This document shows, one piece after another, positions 58,718 to 64,000 of a DNA stretch of 64,000 bases. The stretch covers positions 434,001 through 498,000 of the forward strand of contig NZ_CP094984.1 in NCBI RefSeq assembly GCF_022869865.1, in the 5' to 3' direction. The translations under genes were made by a program, and so were the position numbers. Source of the DNA: Arthrobacter zhangbolii (lineage in GTDB: Bacteria; Actinomycetota; Actinomycetes; Actinomycetales; Micrococcaceae). Within the stretch, counting starts at the first letter, position 1; each line of letters opens with the position of its first letter. The notes below the pieces were generated by a model. That model did no database searches. It was not told where the DNA came from and worked only from the letters and a program-made list of their open reading frames with translations.

Positions 58718-59845
58718 ATGCCGGAACCGGACTCAGGGGAACGGACAGAGCAGGCCACCCAAAAACGGATGAAGGATGTCCGTTCCAAGGGCCAGCTCTC
58801 CCGCTCCGATGACCTCACCGCCTGGGTGGGGGTGGGCGCCACGGCGATGATGATGCCGCTGACCATTTCGCGCGGCTCCTCTGCCGGCGGGGAAATGCTC
58901 GACGGCGTGTCCACCATTACCGCCAACCCGGACCCGGAACTGGCCCTGGCCATCATGACCGAGGGGCTGGGCGCCATGGGCTACATCCTGGGGCCGATGC
59001 TGGGGGTGGTGGCCGCCGTTGTGCTGCTGACCGCTGCGGTGCAGGGCGGTATCCACGTGAAGAAATTCAAGGGCAAGTTCGAGCAGTTTGACCTGGTCAA
59101 GGGGCTCAAACGTGTCTTTGGCACGCAGGCCCTGTGGAACGGTGTGAAATCACTGCTGAAAACCGCCGTTGTGGGACTGGTGCTCTACGCCGTAATCCAG
59201 CAGCTGATGCCGGTCCTGATGTCCGCCGGCGGCCTGCCGGTTGCCGCGGTGCTGGAAGCGGCAGGAGGCGGCACCGCCCTGCTGCTGCAGACAGCCGTAG
59301 CCGCCGGCCTGGTGCTGGCCGCGGCGGACATTTTTGTGGTGATGAAGCGCAACCGGAAGAAAACCCGGATGACCAAAAAGGAAGTCAAGGATGAAAACAA
59401 GAACTCCGAAGGTGATCCGCTGATCAAATCGCAGCGGCGTTCCCGTCAGCTGGCGATGAGCCGGAACCGGATGATCGCCGCCGTGGCGGACGCCGACGTC
59501 GTGCTGGTTAACCCCACCCACGTGGCGGTGGCCCTCAAATACGAGCCGGGCAAATCGGCGCCCCGGGTCGTGGCCAAGGGTGCGGACAACATTGCCGCAC
59601 GCATCCGCGAGGAAGCCGAAAAGCAGCGCGTCCCCATGGTCCAGGACATTCCCCTGGCCCGCGCACTGCACAGCGCCTGTGAACTGAATGCCGAAATCCC
59701 CGTGGAACTCTACAACGCCGTGGCCCGCGTGCTGGCGTTCGTGATGTCCCTGAAGCGGCGCGGCGCCGCGTACGGGATGCACACCATGGCGGCAGCCCCG
59801 CCCGAACCAGTGACCACCCCACAACACCGTAAGGCCGCGTCATGA
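58718..59845 (+). CDS. flhB: Flagellar export switch protein FlhB
   Basis: The 375-residue protein begins GERTEQATQKRMKDVRSKGQLSRSDDL, the FlhB N-terminal signature, and has four membrane segments. Its cytoplasmic domain contains the autocleavage site N265-P266-T-H within VLVNPTHVAVAL, followed by VPMVQDIPLARALH. Cleavage changes the export preference from hook to filament substrates together with FliK. It overlaps flhA by 4 bases. Confidence 0.97.
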   Translation: MPEPDSGERTEQATQKRMKDVRSKGQLSRSDDLTAWVGVGATAMMMPLTISRGSSAGGEMLDGVSTITANPDPELALAIMTEGLGAMGYILGPMLGVVAAVVLLTAAVQGGIHVKKFKGKFEQFDLVKGLKRVFGTQALWNGVKSLLKTAVVGLVLYAVIQQLMPVLMSAGGLPVAAVLEAAGGGTALLLQTAVAAGLVLAAADIFVVMKRNRKKTRMTKKEVKDENKNSEGDPLIKSQRRSRQLAMSRNRMIAAVADADVVLVNPTHVAVALKYEPGKSAPRVVAKGADNIAARIREEAEKQRVPMVQDIPLARALHSACELNAEIPVELYNAVARVLAFVMSLKRRGAAYGMHTMAAAPPEPVTTPQHRKAAS

Positions 59846-61899
59846 ACCGCAACCGCAACCTCCTGAAACTCGCCGTCCCGGTGGGTGTCGTTGGCATTAT
59901 CCTGCTGCTGGTGGTGCCTGTGCCCGCCGGGCTGCTGGACATCCTGATTATCATCAACATCCTGCTGGCGCTGGTGATCCTGCTAACCACCATGTTTGTC
60001 CGCAAGCCGCTGGACTTCTCCGTCTTCCCGTCCCTGCTGCTGGTGGCCACCCTGTTCCGGCTGGGCCTGAACGTGGCCTCCACCCGGCTGGTGCTGGGGG
60101 AGGGGTACGCCGGCCAGGTGATCGAGGCGTTCGGCCACGTTGCCGTGGGCGGCTCCCTGGTCATCGGCGCGGTGATCTTCCTGATCCTGGTGGTCATCCA
60201 GTTCGTGGTGGTCACCAAGGGCGCCGAACGCGTGGCGGAAGTCGGGGCGCGGTTCACCCTCGACGCCATGCCGGGCAAGCAGATGGCCATTGACGCGGAC
60301 CTGAACGCCGGACTGATTACCGATACCCAGGCCCGGGAACGCCGCGCGGAGGTCTCTGCCGAGGCGGACTTCTACGGTGCCATGGACGGCGCCTCGAAGT
60401 TCGTGAAGGGCGATGCCATTGCCGGACTGATCATTATCATCATCAACGTCATCGGCGGCATCGCCATCGGTATGCTCCAGCGCGGTATGTCCGCCGGGGA
60501 AGCGGTGAACACCTACAGCCTGCTGACCATCGGCGACGGGCTGGTCACCCAGATCCCCGCCCTGCTGATGGCTGTCTCCACCGGTATGATCGTCACCCGC
60601 TCCAACGCCGAAGCGGACATGGGTTCCACTGCAGGCGCGCAGCTGGGGCAGTCCCGCAACGCGCTGATGATTGCCGGCGGCGCCGCCATCGTCATGGCGC
60701 TGATTCCGGGCATGCCGAAGATTCCGTTCATCGTCATCGGCGCCCTGCTGATCCTGGTGGCCCAGCGGATCAAGGTCCGTGAGGGAACCGAGCAGGCGGA
60801 GAAGGACGCGGCGCAGGCCGCCCTGGACGCACCTGCCACCTCGGAAACCACCGAGGACCTGATTGAGCAGATGCGGGTGCATGCCCTGGAAATCATGCTT
60901 GCCCCGGACCTGGTGGATATTGTCACCGGCGGATCCGATGACCTGCTGGCCCGGGTCCGGGCGCTGCGCCGCAAGATCGCCATGGACCTGGGCATTGTGG
61001 TGCCGCCGGTCCGTACCCGGGACAGCGTGGACCTTCCGCTGTCCACCTATGTCATCCGGATTGCCGGTGTGGAGGCCGGGCGCGGCGAGGCGCCGGCGGG
61101 CCGGATCCTGGCTCTGGGCGACGCCCTGGAGGGGCTGCCCGGAACCGCCACCGTTGAACCGGTGTTTGGCCTGGCCGGGAAATGGGTACCGGCGGAAATG
61201 CAGCATGCCGCAGAGATGTCCGGCGCCACGGTGATTGACCGGGTTTCGGTGCTGGTGACGCATCTGTCCGCCGTCATCACCGCCAACGCCGCACGGCTGC
61301 TAACCCGTGAAGACGTACGGGTGCTGACCGAAGGCGTTAAGCAGGTCAACCCCTCCGCGGTGGAGGAACTGGTGCCCAACGTGCTTTCGCTGGCCGAGGT
61401 GCAGCGGGTCCTGCAGGGACTGCTGGCCGAGCAGATCCCGATCAATGACCTGCCGCGCATCTACGAGTCGCTGCTGCTGCGGGCCAAGGTCTCACCCGAT
61501 CCCGAGGGCCTGATCGAGACAGCCCGGACCGCCCTGGGACCGGCCCTGGCCGCCCAGTACGTTGCCGACGGCGTCCTGCGCGTGATCATGATCGACCCGG
61601 CACTGGAGCAGTCCATGCTCGAGGCGCTGCGTCCCTCGGACCAGGGCAGCCAGATCCTGCTGGACCCGGCACGGATCGATGCGGTGCTCGGCTCGCTGAA
61701 AACCGCCGTCGCGGGAGCGGAGAATGCCGGCTACAACGCCGTACTGGTCTGCGCACCCGCCCTGCGCCCGGCCATCCGGCGGCTGGTGACATCCCAGACC
61801 GGCGGACTGCCTGTCCTGTCCTATCAGGAAGCCACTGCAGGTAATGTCAATATCGAGACTGTAGGGGTGGTACGTGGAACCGAGACGATTTCAGCTTGA
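59842..61899 (+). CDS. flhA: Flagellar export protein FlhA
   Basis: The 685-residue protein has eight membrane segments in its first 325 residues, with FlhA signatures (LLVATLFRLGLNVASTRLVL, FVVVTKGAERVAEVGARFTLDAMPGKQMAIDADLNAG, and DGASKFVKGDAIAGLIIIIINVIGGIAIG). A cytoplasmic docking domain for chaperone-substrate complexes follows. It is the main export gate component and uses the proton gradient. Its last 26 bases overlap the FlhF-like gene. Confidence 0.97.
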   Translation: MNRNRNLLKLAVPVGVVGIILLLVVPVPAGLLDILIIINILLALVILLTTMFVRKPLDFSVFPSLLLVATLFRLGLNVASTRLVLGEGYAGQVIEAFGHVAVGGSLVIGAVIFLILVVIQFVVVTKGAERVAEVGARFTLDAMPGKQMAIDADLNAGLITDTQARERRAEVSAEADFYGAMDGASKFVKGDAIAGLIIIIINVIGGIAIGMLQRGMSAGEAVNTYSLLTIGDGLVTQIPALLMAVSTGMIVTRSNAEADMGSTAGAQLGQSRNALMIAGGAAIVMALIPGMPKIPFIVIGALLILVAQRIKVREGTEQAEKDAAQAALDAPATSETTEDLIEQMRVHALEIMLAPDLVDIVTGGSDDLLARVRALRRKIAMDLGIVVPPVRTRDSVDLPLSTYVIRIAGVEAGRGEAPAGRILALGDALEGLPGTATVEPVFGLAGKWVPAEMQHAAEMSGATVIDRVSVLVTHLSAVITANAARLLTREDVRVLTEGVKQVNPSAVEELVPNVLSLAEVQRVLQGLLAEQIPINDLPRIYESLLLRAKVSPDPEGLIETARTALGPALAAQYVADGVLRVIMIDPALEQSMLEALRPSDQGSQILLDPARIDAVLGSLKTAVAGAENAGYNAVLVCAPALRPAIRRLVTSQTGGLPVLSYQEATAGNVNIETVGVVRGTETISA

Positions 61900-62896
61900 A
61901 GGGCCGTCGCTGGACGCGCTGAAGGCCAAGGTGCTGGCCGAACACGGCCCGCGCGCAAGGATTATCGCTGCCGAGAAAGTGACGGTAGGCGGGATAGGCG
62001 GCTTCCTGTCCCGGCATCACTATGAAGTGACGGTGGAACTGCCTCCCAGCGGCCGCCGCCGCGCTCCGGTGGAACCGGACCTCCCCAGCCGGGCCTCCGC
62101 GGCACGGGCCGGCATTTCGGCACTGCTCGAAGAGGCCGAACGGGCGGAGTCCACGCTGCATCCCGCTGCGCCTGCCGCGCCGGCCGGACCCGCCGCTCCG
62201 GCGGTCTCCACCGGTTCCTTCGCGTTCGCTGAGTTGATCGACAACATCTCCGCCAGCACCGGCACACCCGCCGCACAGGCGCCCCCGGCACCGGCTGCGC
62301 CGGGAGTCGCGAAGGCGGACGCCGCCCGGCTGTATCCGCCGCCGCTGAACCAGGGCAGGATCAACCAGGGCCTGGAGCCGGAACGCCGCGCCATCCCGCA
62401 GGCACCCGCCCCGCTCGGCAATGCCGGTGATCTGGTCATGGTGGTGGGGTTGGGGGATGAGCCGCTGGAAGTCTGCCGGTCCATGGCCGAACTCGCGGGC
62501 AGCGGTGCTGCCGCGGTCCGGGTTGCCGGTGCGCTGGAGACCGAGGGTGTGGGCCGGGCGGCAGACCGCCGGGCTGTGGCCACGGCCCGTGCCGCCGGCG
62601 TGATGGCCGGGCACAGCATCTATCTTGCCTACGGGCTGGGCCGGTCCGGCACCGAAATGGGCCGGCACGCCACCCTGATCGCAGCACTGGCTGCAGACCA
62701 GGTGTGGGTAGCCGTGGACGCCGGCCGCAAGCCCGAGGATACGGCCGCCTGGGTGGGGGCGGTACGCAACGCCGTCCCGGTGGACGCCGCGGCGGTTGAA
62801 GGCATCGACACCACCGGAACACCTCAGTCAGTGAACGCGCTGAACCTGCCGATCGGCTGGCTCGACGGCGAGCCTTCACCCTCACCGGTGCTGTAG
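61874..62896 (+). CDS. FlhF-like protein with degenerate GTPase domain
   Basis: The 340-residue protein sits in the flhF position after flhA. Its N-terminus RRFQLEGPSLDALKAKVLAEHGPRARIIAAEKV matches the FlhF start, and its end, GIDTTGTPQSVNALNLPIGWLDGE, aligns with FlhF's TKLDETxxxGxxLNxxxxxxLPIxYxTxG. The GTPase core is degraded: the P-loop is replaced by VVGLGDEPLEVC without GKT, the DTAGR motif is reduced to VDAGRK, and the TKxD guanine motif is gone. A Pro/Ala-rich linker joins the halves. It is unlikely to bind GTP. The GTG start at 61874 overlaps flhA. Confidence 0.72.
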   Translation: MEPRRFQLEGPSLDALKAKVLAEHGPRARIIAAEKVTVGGIGGFLSRHHYEVTVELPPSGRRRAPVEPDLPSRASAARAGISALLEEAERAESTLHPAAPAAPAGPAAPAVSTGSFAFAELIDNISASTGTPAAQAPPAPAAPGVAKADAARLYPPPLNQGRINQGLEPERRAIPQAPAPLGNAGDLVMVVGLGDEPLEVCRSMAELAGSGAAAVRVAGALETEGVGRAADRRAVATARAAGVMAGHSIYLAYGLGRSGTEMGRHATLIAALAADQVWVAVDAGRKPEDTAAWVGAVRNAVPVDAAAVEGIDTTGTPQSVNALNLPIGWLDGEPSPSPVL

Positions 62897-62977
62897 CTGC
62901 CCGCCCGCGCACCCATGGTGCCGCGGCCCCGCCTGCAGCTTCCCGGCAGGGGTCTCCGGTTGCGATAGAGTGGGCGG

Positions 62978-63229
62978 ATGCTGGTGCTAACACGCAGGTC
63001 CGGAGAGCAGATCCTGATTGGGGATGACATTGTCATTACCGTCCTGGATTCACGCGGTGACGGCGTACGCATCGGCATCGACGCGCCGCGCGGGGTTAAG
63101 ATCCAGCGTCACGAGGTAGTCCGTGCCGTGGAAGAAGCCAACGTGGCTGCCGCAGAGGCACTCCCGGACGCCGAAGAGCGCATCAAGGCGCTGCTGGCCG
63201 GCCGTATTGCGCCGCCCGAAAGCCAGTAA
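62978..63229 (+). CDS. csrA: Carbon storage/translational regulator CsrA
   Basis: The 83-residue protein begins LVLTRRSGEQILIGDDIVITVLD and has GVRIGIDAPRGVKIQRHEV, with the RNA-binding residues of CsrA (first-strand TRRxGE and the IDAPxxxxIxRxE region). The C-terminal tail is about 20 residues longer than in E. coli, which suits FliW binding as in Gram-positive CsrA. It blocks translation by binding GGA motifs, most likely in fliC mRNA. The upstream GATAGAGTGGGCGG may include a -10 box that gives a very short leader. It is the last gene of the island. Confidence 0.95.
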   Translation: MLVLTRRSGEQILIGDDIVITVLDSRGDGVRIGIDAPRGVKIQRHEVVRAVEEANVAAAEALPDAEERIKALLAGRIAPPESQ

Positions 63230-63251
63230 CCCCCAGAGCAGATCTTCCGAA

Positions 63252-63285
63252 AACGACGCCCCGAGGTATCCCCCGGGGCGTCGTT
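63252..63285 (+). terminator. Intrinsic terminator of the flagellar operon
   Basis: AACGACGCCCCG (63252-63263) pairs with CGGGGCGTCGTT (63274-63285) and is followed by GTTTTCTT. It lies 22 bases after the csrA stop. Confidence 0.9.
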
Positions 63286-63305
63286 GTTTTCTTAGCACCA
63301 AAACA

Positions 63306-63345
63306 GAAACCCCCGTTGTTCCTTGGGGAGAACATCGGGGGTTTC
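63306..63345 (-). terminator. Terminator of the minus-strand small gene
   Basis: GAAACCCCCG (63306-63315) pairs with CGGGGGTTTC (63336-63345). On the minus strand the hairpin is followed by TGTTTTGG, which suits the gene ending at 63391. Confidence 0.75.
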
Positions 63346-63390
63346 CGGTCAACTGCCCGGGGACGGCCGGGCATATCAAGGGACCGGCGG

Positions 63391-63726
63391 CTAGGAGATA
63401 CCTCGCTGTGCGCGTTTGGCACCCAGCCACGGGAACCGGCTGCCGGCGGAACCCCGCCGGGCAGACGTTGCAGAGTCCCGCCGTACACTCAGGCCGGGGG
63501 ACGGGTTGTGAGGGGAGAGCCCGAAATACTCGGGCAGCACGCGGCGTTCATGCGCACTGCAGCGGACGCCGGGGTATTGGAAGCTGCGGATAATCCAGCG
63601 GCCGCGGTCCTCGAGCCAGTTCGGCACCATGCGGCGGTTGCATTCCGCGCAGATGGGAGCCTGGTAGTTGTCCCGCTGGACCTGCGTATAGCGGCGGGCG
63701 GTGTGGCCCAACGGCGCGGTTTCCAT
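63391..63726 (-). CDS. Small Cys-containing hypothetical protein
   Basis: The 111-residue protein has a compact central segment with CAECNRRMVPNWLEDRG and VRCSAHERRVLPEYFG, a CxxC plus CxxH pattern that could hold zinc. The C-terminal third is Arg/Ser-rich and low-complexity. A good Shine-Dalgarno (GAGGAG on the coding strand, 63733-63738) lies 6 bases before the ATG at 63726, and a terminator follows. I recognise no family. A longer frame on the opposite strand across this region has no such signals and is not a gene. Confidence 0.6.
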   Translation of the reverse strand: METAPLGHTARRYTQVQRDNYQAPICAECNRRMVPNWLEDRGRWIIRSFQYPGVRCSAHERRVLPEYFGLSPHNPSPGLSVRRDSATSARRGSAGSRFPWLGAKRAQRGIS

Positions 63727-63903
63727 GCGTGTCTCCTCGATTCTCCGGCGGTTGCTGCCGGTCTGGCTCCACCACTGAGATTAGGTGCGGCGGCACCGGA
63801 AACCATCAACTCGGGCTCAAGGAAATCCGAATTTTTCCGCAGGATTACCGCAAGACCGTATCCGGGCCCGGCAGGGACCCGGCGGACTGCTGCCGGGACG
63901 CAA

Positions 63904-63935
63904 AAAGCCCCCGGCGCGAAGGCGCCGGGGGCTTT
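63904..63935 (-). terminator. Terminator downstream of tRNA-Thr
   Basis: A 14-bp stem (63904-63917 with 63922-63935) with a GAAG loop ends in a T-run on the minus strand. It lies 10 bases beyond the tRNA 3' end. Confidence 0.88.
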
Positions 63936-63945
63936 GCTCTTGCTG

Positions 63946-64000
63946 TGGAGCCTCCTGCCAGAATCGAACTGGCGACCTTCTCATTACGAGTGAGACGCTC
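63946..64000 (-). tRNA. tRNA-Thr (anticodon CGU), 5' part outside the window
   Basis: The minus strand reads the anticodon arm TCTCA-CTCGTAA-TGAGA, giving anticodon CGT. The T-arm GCCAG-TTCGATT-CTGGC, the acceptor 3' strand AGGAGGC, discriminator T and an encoded CCA follow. The acceptor 5' strand and D-arm lie beyond the window end. Confidence 0.9.

Noticed and set aside
62986-63010. CTAAC inside csrA as a further sigma-28 -35 box
   Set aside because: No GCCGATA-like box follows at 15 bases, and it lies in coding sequence.
63316-63993. Plus-strand frame of 225 codons at the window end
   Set aside because: It runs through two terminators and into the tRNA-Thr gene and has no ribosome-binding site. 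The minus-strand 111-residue frame is better supported.

Overview
The window comes from a high-GC Gram-positive chromosome, most likely an Arthrobacter-like member of the Micrococcaceae. The evidence is the strong GC bias at third codon positions, GTG and TTG starts, a bacterial proteasome activator (Bpa), Tat-type lipoprotein signals and a flagellar gene set with no L/P-ring genes. I see no insertion sequence, prophage, CRISPR array or rRNA operon. The species call is an inference from protein style, not from a database search.

Layout. Positions 1-8.8 kb hold metabolic and stress genes: an FAD/NAD(P)-binding protein, a zinc alcohol dehydrogenase, an aldehyde dehydrogenase, a small membrane protein, a PRC-barrel/DUF2382 stress protein, an alpha/beta hydrolase and a carboxylate-amine ligase. 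Positions 9-14.4 kb hold a very large secreted nuclease/5'-nucleotidase and a septum-formation-type lipoprotein. Positions 14.5-23.3 kb are a complete beta-galactoside module: a GH2 glycosidase, a LacI-family repressor, a sugar ABC importer (binding protein plus two permeases, ATPase not here), galT and galK. Two near-identical AACGTT-centred operators tie the module together. Positions 23.3-34.3 kb hold a MarR regulator with a small membrane protein, a Baeyer-Villiger-type monooxygenase, an SMP-30-like lipoprotein, tRNA-Ser(UGA), a quinone oxidoreductase, the CstA/YbdD carbon-starvation pair, Bpa with an unknown partner gene, and an aldo/keto reductase.

Positions 34.4-63.2 kb are one continuous flagellar island: fliW-flgL-flgK-flgN on the minus strand, then on the plus strand a sigma-28-type factor, fliC, fliD-fliS-fliT-like, flgB-flgC-fliE-fliF-fliG-fliH-fliI-fliJ-(NlpC/P60)-fliK-flgD-flgE, flbD-motA-motB, and fliM-fliN-fliO-fliP-fliQ-fliR-flhB-flhA-(FlhF-like)-csrA. 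The island ends with a small Cys-rich protein gene and the 3' part of tRNA-Thr(CGU).

The most interesting signal is regulatory. Five sites with the same architecture, CTWAC-N15-GCCGAWAR, precede flgN, fliC, flgB, flbD and fliM, which defines a sigma-28 regulon inside the island. Four of the resulting leaders appear to begin with a stem-loop at the 5' end of the transcript. In fliC, and less clearly in flgB, that loop displays a GGA motif of the kind bound by CsrA. Both csrA and its antagonist fliW are in the island, at opposite ends. The motor also looks altered: FliM lacks the N-terminal CheY-binding peptide, the FlhF-like protein has lost its P-loop, no che genes are visible, and an NlpC/P60 hydrolase takes the place of FlgJ. 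A tandem pair of CAACTG/CAGTTG inverted repeats sits just upstream of the sigma-factor gene and may be the entry point for control of the whole system.
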